Positions 21,314 through 33,454 of a stretch of 64,000 nucleotides of DNA are shown here, piece by piece. The stretch spans positions 189,001-253,000 of the forward strand of contig NC_092579.1 of assembly GCF_037975245.1 (NCBI RefSeq). The letters are read 5' to 3'. Within the stretch, counting starts at the first letter, position 1. Each line of letters opens with the position of its first letter. Below the pieces are notes generated by a model that saw only the letters and a list, made by a program, of their open reading frames with translations, ran no database searches and was not told where the DNA came from. This stretch comes from Apostichopus japonicus (Eukaryota; Echinodermata; Holothuroidea; Aspidochirotida; Stichopodidae). Made by a program: the position numbers and the translations under genes.

Positions 21314-23296
21314 CAACCCTTTTTAATTCCCCAGTGAATGAGGTCGTCAGGAGGAAAATCCTGTGGCGACTAGATCTTTAATTTTCCCAAATTCTGGTCG
21401 CCCAGAATGAAAATGTGATCGCCACTTTGATATGCTAAGTATTAGTACAAAAAACACTAGGCCTGGGCTCAACATCGAGTAGCACTACTGTCAGTACTGA
21501 CTACACTAACGTTGAACTATAGTATAATTAAGTTCTAATTTCTGCGCTTTGATAGTCGTGCCAACATAAGGCCCGTGTGTACACACATGTATGGGACAAT
21601 AACCGTAACGTAAACGATAGCTACATACCGCTCACGTATAACTGGACATGTGTACGCGATATTTTTTGAGGATTGAACAAATGACGATAATTTCTTGTGA
21701 AAGAAATTTGAAATAAATGGAAAAAAAATGCAATTATCCTTTCTCCGTTTTATGTGTAAATGTTATTCTAGCATTCCATGGTTAAGAAAGTTGAAAAGAA
21801 ATAAAGTTTATCAAGTTCATTGACTGACTTTTGAACTTCGTAAAAAGCCGTCCTTTACAACATTCACTGTATAGAGAACAAAACTCTAAAAATCAGTAGA
21901 GATATTACCAATTGTGTACGAAAAGTAAGTTGGTACACCTTTCAAATTTTACGAAAGATCGAGCAAAATACTTTCGAAAAATTCACGCGAAACTGGCATA
22001 TCGTGCTAAATGCAACTAATATCATGTAAACAAGGCTCTAGTACACCCATTTATGAATTAACCATAAGACCACATCTGGTGTTAAGCAGGGGAAAAAGAA
22101 AGTATTTTCTAGAATTTCCACAAAAAAAGGAAAAATTAATATCCTACCATAGTTAAGTGTATCGTAAATAGCCTAACCACTTCGTCGGTTACGGATCTTA
22201 CGTAACAACAAAAACACAACTATAATTGTATTTTGCGAAGTTGATGTTCTCTACAAGGACATGGAAACAATATTTAGCATTTAGTTAATCATGCCAAGTG
22301 GCCTAAAACATAGGATTGCAAGGTTTACTTTCATAAAGATGGCCATACTGTAGCTATTGGGGCCATGATATCTTGCTATGTCTGTATGGTATAGACTGTG
22401 CCTCGTGTATCATGGGGAATAGATTGTTTTGTTCATGCGGAGAAGTCCGTTGGCTTGAGGTGTGTTTTACTTACCCTAATGTTACGGGGATATTTACCTA
22501 CTTTTCTCGAACGTCTAAGATAATATTTCGCATAACTTTACCGATCCTTTACTGACTGACCTAATTAATTCTAGAGTGGAGCCAAAATAGTTTACTCCAT
22601 GAAAAGTTTTTTTGGAAACGTGCCAAAAATGTTAACAAACAGGTGTTAGACAGGGGGTTGCTTGGCAAGGTACCTGGTAAAATTTGCCGCACATGTAGCC
22701 TACCAGGGTTAAACACTGCAGTTGTAAACTGATGTACGTACAGTGCACGCTGTTCATTGTTAGGCAGTCTAGAAACGGGGCTTTGCCGAACTTAGTTTGT
22801 TTCAAAATATCGACAGTTTTGTAAGTTAAACTTTTTAAAGATTGTAAGACAGATTAAATCTCTTTTCATTTTATCACATAATATAGCTACTCTGACTTGT
22901 CATTTTAAAATTTTCAACAGTTTCGTGACAATTTAAATTCAAAAAGTTGTCAGTATTTTGAATCGACCAATGTCAAAGGGAATTAGATGCATGTTACAAT
23001 GGTATGGTACGTAGACCACTACCACATGTGCGGTTTAAGGAAATTATTGTTGCTCTGAATTTTGCGAAAATTTGGAACGGGAAATCCATTCAATATTAAT
23101 TTTATAGCAACGTGCGTTTAGTCGGTAAGTACATTTCAGTTTTTTGTAAAGCATTGGTGAAATTTTCAGTTGCAAAAACTGATCGCCACATTATTATAGG
23201 GCTGGCGACTAGCATTAATTTTTCCAGAAATTCTCATCGCCAGCCGAGAATTGTGGTCGCCAATGCGACCATGGCGACCGTAATTAAAAAGGGTTG
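21314..23296. mobile_element. Non-autonomous hAT-like element, 1.98 kb
   Basis: Perfect 15-bp terminal inverted repeats CAACCCTTTTTAATT / AATTAAAAAGGGTTG, with 8-bp direct repeats GTAACATA at 21306-21313 and 23297-23304 taken from the array unit. Subterminal GGTCGCC/GGCGAC words crowd both ends (21345-21425 and 23180-23280). An 8-bp duplication is characteristic of hAT and P elements. The interior is AT-rich with no transposase frame (only 60-residue frames), so it depends on a partner elsewhere. Confidence 0.85.
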
Positions 23297-23953
23297 GTAA
23301 CATACAGTACTATGCACTGTCTCTGTGTAACATACAGTACTATGCACTGTCTCTGTGTAACATACAGTACTATGAACTGTCTCTATGTCTGTGTAACATA
23401 CAGGACTATGCACTGTCTCTGTGTTACATACAGTACTATGCACTGTCTCTGTGTAACATACAGTACTATGCACTGTCTCTGTGTAACATACAGTACTATG
23501 CACTGTCTCTGTGTAACATACAGTACTATGCACTGTCTCTATGTAACATACAGTACTATGCACTGTCTCTGTGTTACATACAGTACTATGCACTGTCTCT
23601 GTGTAACATACAGTACTATGCACTGTCTCTGTGTAACATACAGTACTATGAACTGTCTCTATGTCTGTGTAACATACAGTACTAAGCACTGTCTCTGTGT
23701 AACATACAGTACTATGCACTGTCTCTGTGTAACATACAGTACTATGCACTGTCTCTGTGTAACATACAGTACTATGCACTGTCTTTGTGTCTGTGTAACA
23801 TACAGTACTATACACTGTCTCTATGTAATATACAGTAATATGCACTGTGTCTATGTAACATACAGTACTATGCACTGTCTCTGTGTAACATACAGTACTA
23901 TGCACTGTGTCTGTGTAACCAACAGTACTATACACTGTCTCTATGTAATATTA
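23297..23953. repeat. 30-bp minisatellite, segment 4
   Basis: Resumes in register after the transposon. Frames of 222 (+) and 233 (-) residues are repeat artefacts. The 36-bp variant ('ctatgtctgtgtaac') is interspersed. Confidence 0.95.
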
Positions 23954-24250
23954 TACACATAATGAATGGTTATGAGTGCAATAGTGCAAATATTTCATGA
24001 GTTGAAAGATGGAATGTTCCATTCAACGAGGCGCAGCCGAGTTGAATGGATATAATTGGATGTAAAATGCACTCATGCAACAGATTGTTTTGAACAGACA
24101 TGTTTCTCTGCTCTCTTACCATTGAAAAAAGTGCTATCAAAAAAGTATAACCCATGGTTCTATTTCATAGAGTGCAATAGAGCGGATTTTGCATGCAATC
24201 GATGAGCAATTGACCAATCAAATGGCCAGAATATAATTAGGTGTTGTATA
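23954..24250. mobile_element. Short MITE-like insert in the array
   Basis: Unrelated AT-rich sequence of about 295 bp between array segments. The ends carry short inverted words (TATACAC at the left, GTTGTATA at the right). It contains 'ccattcaacgaggcgcagcc' and the symmetrical 'gttgaatgga', which read as an internal partial inverted repeat. The target duplication is uncertain (TA or TATA), so the class is not assigned. Confidence 0.55.
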
Positions 24251-26090
24251 AACAGTGATATGCACTGTCTCTGTGTAACATACAGTATTATGCACTGTGT
24301 CTGTGTAACATACAGTACTATGCACTGTCTCTGTGTAACATGCAGTACTATGCACTGTCTCTATGTCTGTGTAACATACAATACTATGCACTGTCTCTTT
24401 GTAACATACAGAAATATGCACTGTCTCTGTGTAACATACATTACTATGCACTGTGGCTGTGTAACATACAGTGTACTATGCGCTGTGTCTGTGTAACATT
24501 CAGTAATATGCACTGTCTCTGTGTCTGTGTAACATACAGTACTATGCACTGTGTCTGTGTAACATACAGTACTATGCACTGTCTCTATGTCTGTGTAACA
24601 TACAGTACTATGCACTGTGTCTGTGTAACATACAGTACTATGCACTGTGTCTGTGTAGCATACAGTACTATGCACTGTCTCTGTGTCTGTGTAACATACA
24701 GTACTATGCACTGTGTCTGTGTAACATACAGTACTATGCACTGTCTCTATGTCTGTGTAACATACAATACTATGCACTGTCTCTTTGTAACATACAGAAA
24801 TATGCACTGTCTCTGTGTAACATACATTACTATGCACTGTGGCTGTGTAACATACAGTGTACTATGCGCTGTGTCTGTGTAACATTCAGTAATATGCACT
24901 GTCTCTGTGTCTGTGTAACATACAGTACTATGCACTGTGTCTGTGTAACATACAGTACTATGCACTGTCTCTATGTCTGTGTAACATACAGTACTATGCA
25001 CTGTGTCTGTGTAACATACAGTACTATGCACTGTGTCTGTGTAGCATACAGTACTATGCACTGTCTCTGTGTCTGTGTAACATACAGTACTATGCACTGT
25101 CTCTGTGTAACATACAGTACTATGCTCTGTCTCTATGTAATATACAGTAATATGCGCTGTCTCTGTGTAGCATACAGTACTATGCACTGTGTCTCTGTGT
25201 AACATACAGTACTATGCACTGTCTCTGTGTAACATACAGTACTATGCACTGTGTCTGTGTAACATACAGTACTATGCACTGTCTTTATGTAATATACAGT
25301 AATATGCGCTGTCTCTGTGTAACATACAGTACTATGCACTGTCTCTGTGTAACATACAGTACTATGCACTGTGTCTGTGTAACATACAGTACTATGCACT
25401 ATCTCTGTGTAACATATGTACAGTACTATGCACTGTCTCTGTGTAGCATACAGTACTATGCACTGTCTCTGTGTAACATACAGTAATATGCACTGTCTCT
25501 GTGTCTGTGTAACATACAGTACTATGCACTGTCTTTGTAACATACAGTACTATTCACTGCCTCTCTGTAACATACAGTACTATGCACTGTGTCTGTGTAA
25601 CATACAGTACTATGCTCTGTGTCTGTGTAACATATGTACAGTACTATGCGCTGTCTCTGTGTAACATACAGTACTATGCACTGTCTCTGTGTAACATACA
25701 GTACTATGCACTGTCTCTGTGTAACATACAGTACTATGCACTGTCTCTGTGTTACATACAGTAATATGCACTGTCTCTGTGTCTGTGTAACATACAGTAC
25801 TATGCGCTGTCTCTGTGTAGCATACAGTACTATGCACTGTCTCTATGTAACATACAGTACTATGCACTGTCTCTGTGTAACATACAGTAATATGCACTGT
25901 GTCTGTGTAACATACAGTACTATGCACTGTCTCTGTGTAACATACAGTAATATGCACTGTGTCTGTGTCAGTGTAACATACAGTAATATGCACTGTGTCT
26001 GTGTAACATACAGTACTATGCACTGTCTCTGTGTAACATACAGTGCTATGCACTGTCTCTGTTTAACATACAATACTTATGCACAGGCTC
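24251..26090. repeat. 30-bp minisatellite, segment 5, with a 386-bp block duplication
   Basis: The longest uninterrupted part. A distinctive run of variant units ('caatactatg', 'ctctttgtaac', 'cagaaatatg', 'tgtggctgtg', 'cagtgtactatgcgc') occurs from 24375 and again in identical order from 24761, an offset of 386 bp. The array ends at about 26090 in a degenerate unit. Confidence 0.95.
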
Positions 26091-26255
26091 TGTGTACCAA
26101 GCAGTCTGATATCTTAGGAGAACGTTTTAATTGCCACTGAATGTTTACCCACATCAATCGCCTGTTGCTCTGACAAAAATCCCACTAGCTGATCTTTATG
26201 GAATAACGATGTGACTAGGTATTCATCAAGTCACATTCCCAGATTTAATTAGGTA

Positions 26256-26459
26256 GTGTCATGTTGCAGATCCACAGATGAACAGATTTGTGCTGCAAGC
26301 CATTATAATCTGCAAAACGAAGAACAGCCGTGCTGTATATTTACCATGGATGCTGATGATCTGATCACAGAAAATGTGTTAGTGACAGATTATAGACTCC
26401 AGAGAGATTTGTGTTGGGTTAAAAAGAATGAGGAAGGTTTAGATTTTATTGAGCACTAA
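26256..26459 (+). CDS. Weak candidate exon, unknown
   Basis: An open frame with balanced, non-repetitive amino-acid content (TDEQICAASHYNLQNEEQ... to ...EEGLDFIEH and a stop). An acceptor-like 'tcatgttgcag' ends at 26270, so a terminal exon from about 26271 to 26459 is possible. I do not recognise the protein, the pyrimidine tract is poor, and no matching upstream exon is visible. It may be chance. Confidence 0.2.
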   Translation: MSCCRSTDEQICAASHYNLQNEEQPCCIFTMDADDLITENVLVTDYRLQRDLCWVKKNEEGLDFIEH

Positions 26460-27290
26460 TATTGCATTACTTCAACCTTTGTCTTGTGTTGATTTGCCAC
26501 AGTAGACAATGGAGCAAGTAATGCACAGTGTTTCAAGCAGCAGATGAGTGCTCTATATACTAAAAGATCAGTCATCACTATTGATTTTATATCACATTAT
26601 GAATGACAGCATCATCCAGGTAAAGAGTGGTCAATATTGGGCATAAACAGATTCAGAGTTATTTGTTTGTATCAGAGCGAAGTCATTGGCAGAAGGTATG
26701 TTAGTCATCGGAGTTAGCATAGCAGTTAGCATAGGAGTTAGCAGATCTGCTCGGAAGAGCTACTTGTCAGAACTTAACAAGTCATTGCAGTAGCAGCTCT
26801 TACAACAGTTTCTAGTTCTTTGTCCGAGTCAAAAGATATATGTGATAGTGAAGGTGTGGGAGTGCTTGTGAAAGTGTGGGAGTGCTTGTGAAAGTGTGGG
26901 AGTGCTTGTGGTGCCTTGCTTGTACACACAATACCTCCAGAAGGGAAGCCTGTTCCAATATCATACTTGGTATGCTGATACCTCATATTTAGTGTATCTT
27001 TGAAGTGTGCAGTTTTTAGTGGCAATCAAAGGTTGTACATGTGTTAACCAGAGGCAGTGAGGTTGTGTACAGGCTATCTCCAGAAGACAAGCTTGGGCAA
27101 ATTTCATGCTCAGTCAGTACACGTATGTTCTAGTTCTATAACATAGCAGAAGCTTACTGTGGTTTAAGAAGGTGCAAGGTCATAAGATGGTCACTACAGG
27201 TTAATATGTGAAAACCAAGCACAATAACTTGCAAGAAGGGGATCTGTATTGCACAATAACAATAATAATAGCATCAACATATATCATGTA
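26460..27290. other. Low-copy DNA with a small 20-bp triplication
   Basis: At 26861-26910 the 20-bp word 'agtgtgggagtgcttgtgaa' is present two and a half times. Otherwise nothing recognised. Confidence 0.6.
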
Positions 27291-27297
27291 ATTGAGG

Positions 27298-27830
27298 ATG
27301 TATCATATTGAATAGAAGAAGCCTATGTTTCTGGAGGTTAAATTTTATTTGAGGTTATATCAGGATGTATCATATTGAATAGAAGAAGCCTATGTTTCTG
27401 GAGGTTAAATGTTATTTGAGGTTATATCAGGATGTATCATATTGAATAGAAGAAGCCTATATGTTTCTGGAGGTTAAATGTTATTTGAGGTTATATCAGG
27501 ATGTATCATATTGAATAGAAGAAGCCTATGTTTCTGGAGGTTAAATGTTATTTGAGGTTATATCAGGATGTATCATATTGAATAGAAGAAGCCTATGTTT
27601 CTGGAGGTTAAATGTTATTTGAGGTTATATCAGGATGTATCATATTGAATAGAAGAAGCCTATGTTTCTGGAGGTTAAATGTTATTTGAGGTTATATCAG
27701 GATGTATCATATTGAATAGAAGAAGCCTATGTTTCTGGAGGTTAAATGTTATTTGAGGTTATATCAGGATGTATCATATTGAGTAGAAGAAGCCTATGTT
27801 TCTGGAGGTTAAATGTTATTTGAGGTTATC
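27298..27830. repeat. 67-bp tandem array, about 8 units
   Basis: The unit is anchored by 'atgtatcatattgaatagaa' and 'tctggaggttaaatgttatt'. Units are nearly identical (single changes such as GAGTAG in the last full unit), indicating recent homogenisation. Followed at about 27885-27965 by a C homopolymer and a (TATG/TG)n tract. Confidence 0.95.
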
Positions 27831-28039
27831 AGATGTCAAATTGTAAGCAAAACTTTGTGACAAGATATGTCCATAAGCGTTTGAGTCCCCCCCCCCCCCA
27901 AGGTGAAAGGAATCTATGCGTTGGGTGATGGTGTATATATATGTGTGTTTGTGTATGTATGTATGTGTGAATGTGTCATCTTGGCTTATTGAACTTCATC
28001 CTTGGTATCTAGATCCATGTTATTGACATAATATCCTTA

Positions 28040-28420
28040 TTGTTTTCAGTAGAGGTCACTTGGGGTCAACAGGAGTCACAGTTTGAAACCTTTTAAACAT
28101 GAAAACTTAAAATTAAAACTTTGTGTTACTTTGTACTGTTTGTTATGTGGATCACCCTAATTGATTACAAGAACCCAGGATTTTTCTGCACAGCTCAAAG
28201 GTCATTTGAGGTGAACAAACCAAAACTGAAGCTTGTATGAACTTAATACTTGTTATGTACCTCCACCTTATTGAGTGAAAGACTTGCATCGTTTTCTGTG
28301 GAGATCATGTCATTTGCACTCAGTAGAGGGCAAAGAAATAAAAACCTTGTGAACAGGATAACTCAAAAAGTATAACTTTGATAAATTTCACATGTGGTAT
28401 GTGATCCATCTTACAGAGTG
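28040..28420 (+). repeat. AGGTCA-rich dispersed repeat
   Basis: Three diverged units related to 9880-10200, with 'gtttgaaacc', 'gtatgaactta' and 'ccaccttattgagtgaaag'. Four-base-spaced half-sites occur again: AGGTCA-cttg-GGGTCA (28053-28068) and AGGTCA-tttg-AGGTGA (near 28199-28214). Confidence 0.7.
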
Positions 28421-28687
28421 CAATTACTATAAATACTGAGAGCTGGACTATTTGAATAAATTGTTAGTAATGGTTCAATTTTTAGTAAATTTAATCCAGG
28501 TTTAAGGAAATGTGAAACTACTGCAGTTACCATTGCTATGTACAGTGATATCCATCTGGTAGAACGGTAGTGATTACACCCATTGAATGGTGATATCTGT
28601 GATCCCCAAAGGATGGGGTATGGCAGCGTACCCTGCCCAGAACTGAGGTCAGTGGAGGGGTACCAGTTTAACTGGTCCCATGACAAT

Positions 28688-28975
28688 CCAGTACCACAGT
28701 ACTGAATGGCATCCACTTGAGTTGTATTGATATAAGACTGCAGATTAAACCAGGAGCTGCTCCCTCCCCATAACTGTTATCCACAGTACCACAGTACTGA
28801 ATGGCATCCACTTGAGTTGTATTGATATAAGACTGCAGATTAAACCAGGAGCTGCTCCCTCCCCATAACTGTTATCCACCGTACCACAGTACTGAATGGC
28901 ATCCACTTGAGTTGTATTGATGTAAGACTGCAGATTAAACCAGGAGCTGCTCCCTCCCCATAACTGTTATCTTCA
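28688..28975. repeat. 95-bp tandem repeat, three copies
   Basis: The word 'gtaccacagtactgaatggc' begins at 28691, 28786 and 28881. The units differ at only a few positions. They lie in the intron upstream of the PMP22-like exon. Confidence 0.9.
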
Positions 28976-29556
28976 TAGTGCATATATGGCAGTCATGTAT
29001 TCCCTTTACAAATTGTTTTCTTAAATGCAGGTTTACTTTCCTTCCGGACAACCACAAGTGTTTCTTTTGCATGACTAATATTAAGTGTGTCTGACATGCT
29101 TCTTCACATTACTGGGCTTTAACTTCACAGGATGTCCTTTATCCCCTGACATGGAACTTATGTTAAGTAGATAAGGTCTTAATTCTCTATCTTGATAAGA
29201 CAACTTACAATACAGACAACAACAATTTAGTTAAATTTAGTTAAATACCTTGGTTCATTACATGTTTCCTATTAATGATGCAAAACTTTCTAATATCTGT
29301 GCTATAGGTCTGTGTATGCCTTGGACAAGCTTCCACTAAAACATCAAACTGCTGTCCATATGTAAATGCAATCATAAGACCTGAGCTTTACATAGTTGAC
29401 ACACACCTACTCTAAACAATTACTGAGCACCACCGATTTATCTCCATTCTATCATCTCCGGCCTGTACTCACATCTGAGTCCAGACAGTTTCATGAGCTG
29501 GACACGTTCCACCCTTCCTTGTCATTAACACTATATTTTCTTGTTGTTCTTTTCAG

Positions 29557-29810
29557 CATTCTTCAAATTGGTTTGCATGGTGTTGTTCATGATCAGTATG
29601 AGCGTAGAAATTACAGAGCGGCCGAGAGAGTTTGATACAATTCCACAAGAATACTCGCTGGAATATTCCTGGTCATTTTACCTTGGATGGGGCTCTTTCA
29701 TCTTTAGTCTGGTTACTGGTATTGCATACCTCTTACTAGCTCGAGCCTGGGAAACAGAGGAAGTCTGGCTGAAACCAATGGGCAAAGAAAAGAAAGGACC
29801 AAAACTCTGA
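29557..29810 (+). CDS. Last exon of a PMP22/EMP/claudin-superfamily membrane protein
   Basis: A clear acceptor 'ttcttgttgttcttttcag' ends at 29556; the exon enters in phase 1 and reads open for 84 codons to TGA at 29808-29810. It encodes the second half of a four-transmembrane protein: rest of TM3 (FFKLVCMVLFMISMSVEI), a short extracellular loop 2 (TERPREFDTIPQEYSLEYSWS), TM4 (FYLGWGSFIFSLVTGIAYLL) and a basic tail (LARAWETEEVWLKPMGKEKK...). An aromatic-Gly-Trp at the start of TM4 followed by a small-residue helix is typical of PMP22, EMP, MP20 and claudin relatives, which act in cell junctions and membrane organisation. The diagnostic first loop (W-GLW-C-C) would lie in upstream exons, which I could not find in the window, so the subfamily is open. 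Codon use and hydropathy look genuine. It is the only convincing protein-coding piece here. Confidence 0.75.
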
Positions 29811-30080
29811 TATCCCTCCTTCGGAGCTATTTTCATGTAAAAGTAGTACTAGTGCATTAATTGTCTATTAACTGGTTAAAAGGTTCATTAATAAGCAGTA
29901 CTAATCTTACTGTAGTGGTACCATGTTAGGATAGACAGCAAATGCTTCAGGAAATTATTGATTTTGTTTCATTATTGTTTTATATGTCCTTCCAAGAAAT
30001 TGATAGAGCTGCAAAATTGTTAAAAGCAAACATGTTTCTGTTTCTGCCATACAAACTGGTTTCATTTTCAGACACACTCA
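29811..30080 (+). other. Probable 3' UTR of the PMP22-like gene
   Basis: AT-rich sequence directly after the stop codon. No canonical AATAAA was found before the following minisatellite, so the transcript end is undefined and may include the array. Confidence 0.4.
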
Positions 30081-30084
30081 GTTA

Positions 30085-32130
30085 GTATCAGAGATATAGA
30101 GAGATGTGGTTGGGTAAACATCAAATGAAGACAGACAAGTTAGTAGCATGAGTCTTGTATACATGCAATACATCTCTGATATATATCAGAGATAAAGAGA
30201 TATGTGGTTTGGGTAAACATCAAATGAAGACAGACAAGTTAGTAGCGTGAGTCTTGTGTACATGCAATACATCTCTGATATATATCAGAGATAAAGAGAT
30301 ATGTGGTTTGGGTAAACATCAAATGAAGACAGACAAGTTAGTAGCGTGAGTCTTGTGTACATGCAATACATCTCTGATATATATCAGAGATAAAGAGATA
30401 TGTGGTTTGGGTAAACATCAAATGAAGACAGACAAGTTAGTAGCGTGAGTCTTGTGTACATGCAATACATCTCTGATATATATCAGAGATAAAGAGATAT
30501 GTGGTTTGGGTAAACATCAAATGAAGACAGACAAGTTAGTAGCATGAGTCTTGTATACATGCAATACATCTCTGATATATATCAGAGATAAAGAGATATG
30601 TGGTTTGGGTAAACATCAAATGAAGACAGACAAGTTAGTAGCATGAGTCTTGTATACATGCAATACATCTCTGATATATATCAGAGATATATAGAGATGT
30701 GGTTGGGTAAACATCAAATGAAGACAGACAAGTTAGTAGCGTGAGTCTTGTATACATGCAATACATCTCTGATATATATCGGAGATATAGAGAGATGTGG
30801 TTGGGTAAACATCAAATGAAGACAGACAAGTTAGTAGCGTGAGTCTTGTATACATGCAATACATCTCTGATATATATCAGAGATATATAGAGATGTGGTT
30901 GGGTAAACATCAAATGAAGACAGACAAGTTAGTAGCGTGAGTCTTGTATACATGCAATACATCTCTGATATATATCAGAGATAAAGAGATATGTGGTTTG
31001 GGTAAACATCAAATGAAGACAGACAAGTTAGTAGCGTGAGTCTTGTTTACGTGCAATACATCTCTGATATATATCAGAGATATATAGAGATGTGGTTGGG
31101 TAAACATCAAATGAAGACAGACAAGTTAGTAGCGTGAGTCTTGTATACATGCAATACATCTCTGATATATATCAGAGATATAGAGAGATGTGGTTGGGTA
31201 AACATCAAATGAAGACAGACAAGTTAGTAGCGTGAGTCTTGTATACATGCAATACATCTCTGATATGTATCAGAGATATAGAGAGATGTGGTTGGGTAAA
31301 CATCAAATGAAGACAGACAAGTTAGTAGCGTGAGTCTTGTATACATGCATTACATCTCTGATATGTATCAGAGATATATAGAGATGTGGTTGGGTAAACA
31401 TCAAATGAAGACAGACAAGTTAGTAGCGTGAGTCTTGTATACATGCAATACATCTCTGATATATATCAGAGATAAAGAGATATGTGGTTTGGGTAAACAT
31501 CAAATGAAGACAGACAAGTTAGTAGCGTGAGTCTTGTGTACATGCAATACATCTCTGATATATATCAGAGATATAGAGAGCTGTGGTTGGGTAAACATCA
31601 AATGAAGACAGACAAGTTAGTAGCGTGAGTCTTGTATACATGCAATACATCTCTGATATATATCAGAGATATATAGAGATGTGGTTGGGTAAACATCAAA
31701 TGAAGACAGACAAGTTAGTAGCGTGAGTCTTGTATACATGCAATACATCTCTGATATATATCAGAGATAAAGAGATATGTGGTTTGGGTAAACATCAAAT
31801 GAAGACAGACAAGTTAGTAGCGTGAGTCTTGTTTACGTGCAATACATCTCTGATATATATCAGAGATATATAGAGATGTGGTTGGGTAAACATCAAATGA
31901 AGACAGACAAGTTAGTAGCGTGAGTCTTGTATACATGCAATACATCTCTGATATATATCAGAGATATAGAGAGATGTGGTTGGGCAAACATCAAATGAAG
32001 ACAGACAAGTTGGTTGCATGAGTCTTGTATACATGCAATACATCCCTGATATGTATCAGAGATATATAGAGATGTGGTTGGGTAAACATCAAATGAAGAC
32101 AGAAAAATTAGAAGTATACATGTTATACAT
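30085..32130. repeat. ~98-bp array, about 21 units, each with a 22-bp palindrome
   Basis: The unit is anchored by 'gggtaaacatcaaatgaaga' and 'cttgtatacatgcaatac'. Unit junctions read ATCTCTGATAT|ATATCAGAGAT, a perfect 22-bp palindrome in most units (first near 30173-30194). Variants come in two kinds (AAAGAGATATGTGGTTTGG and ATAGAGAGATGTGGTTGG) in patterned order. It lies 275 bp downstream of the stop codon of the PMP22-like exon, on the transcribed side. Confidence 0.93.
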
Positions 32131-32649
32131 CTCTGAGACCAGGTTTAATACTGGCTTGTATTATCACAGAAACTACAAATTGACAAATGTTACTTGACTG
32201 AAATGAATGTTTGATCCAAGAAAACTACTGGAGTATATAAAGATAAAATCAGCATCATGTCTGAAAACTGTCATCTTTTTTTATTTTTCATTTTTTTATT
32301 TTTTATTTTTTATTTGTGAGGCTGCTTTGTGTGTGACCAAAATCCCATTTCTTCCAGAACTTCACAAGTATTTCATAAAAGTAAGATCATACAAGAACAC
32401 TTCTAGTGTTCAAGATATGTAAAGTTTAAACATTCCTTTAATATGTTCCCTAAAGCAAAACAGTTAACTTTAATGACTAATGCATATGATTGTTACAGCA
32501 GTAGACTCTCTATAGAGCTAGGAACAGGAGTACTGTGTTCAATGTCAAAGTTATTGTACTGGACACTCATGCTACTAAAAAAAATCTTGTAAGAGCTAAT
32601 CTAGAGTATGGTGAAGTTACAAAGAAGTACGAAAAGACAACTGAGTGAA
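32131..32649. other. Unique AT-rich spacer
   Basis: Includes a T-rich simple tract (32275-32318). No gene features. Confidence 0.5.
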
Positions 32650-32654
32650 CGGAC

Positions 32655-33200
32655 CTTATACTCTCTAGGTAGTGTTGCAGACTTACCCAGAGCTAAATGC
32701 TAGCTAGTGTTATAGAGTTACCCAGAGCTAAATGCTAGGTAGTGTTGTAGACTTACCCAGAGCTAAATGCTTGGTAATGTTGTAGAGTTACCTCGAGCTA
32801 CATGCTAGCTAGTGTTATAGAGTTAGCAAGAGTTAAATGCTAGATAGTGTTGTAGACTTACCAGAGCTAAATGCTAGGTAGTGTTGTAGACTTACCCAGA
32901 GCTAAATGCTTGGTAATGTTGTAGAGTTACCTCGAGCTACATGCTAGCTAGTGTTGTAGAGTTAGCAAGAGTTAAATGCTAGATAGTGTTGTAGACTTAC
33001 CAGAGCTAAATGCTAGGTAGTGTTGTAGACTTACCCAGAGCTAAATGCTTGGTAATGTTGTAGAGTTACCTCGAGCTACATGCTAGCTAGTGTTGTAGAG
33101 TTAGCAAGAGTTAAATGCTAGGTAGAGTTGTAGACTTACCAGAGCTAAATGCTAGGTAGTGTTGTAGAGTTACCCGAGATAAATGCCAGCTAGTGTTGTA
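32655..33200. repeat. ~35-bp array with 138-bp higher-order unit
   Basis: The basic unit is 'agctaaatgctaggtagtgt' plus 'tgtagacttaccc'. Every fourth unit is of the same subtype: 'gcttggtaatgttgtagag' recurs near 32770, 32909 and 33047, giving a 138-139 bp composite repeat. Confidence 0.9.
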
Positions 33201-33454
33201 GTTATGAATACATGTAGCATAGAATAGCAAGACTTATTGTTTACTGAATCATATCACCAAGAAGTCTTGAAATTTTAATATACCAAGAGAGAAGACTGTT
33301 GGTCTTGTGACATCCTTTTGTCATCTTTGTTCCATTTTATACCTAAATCCATCCCTTCGTCCGTTCAAACACAACACTTAATACAAAAGACTATGAATTA
33401 AATTGAATTCAAAAGTCTGACTCAAATCTATCCATAAGATGAGAGGTTGCATAG

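Noticed and set aside
11927-26090. CRISPR-like array
   Set aside because: No unique spacers between constant repeats; the units are contiguous and the context is animal DNA.
29396-29635. 79-residue frame overlapping the PMP22-like exon
   Set aside because: Different phase, crosses the intron-exon boundary and has no domain; a shadow of the exon.
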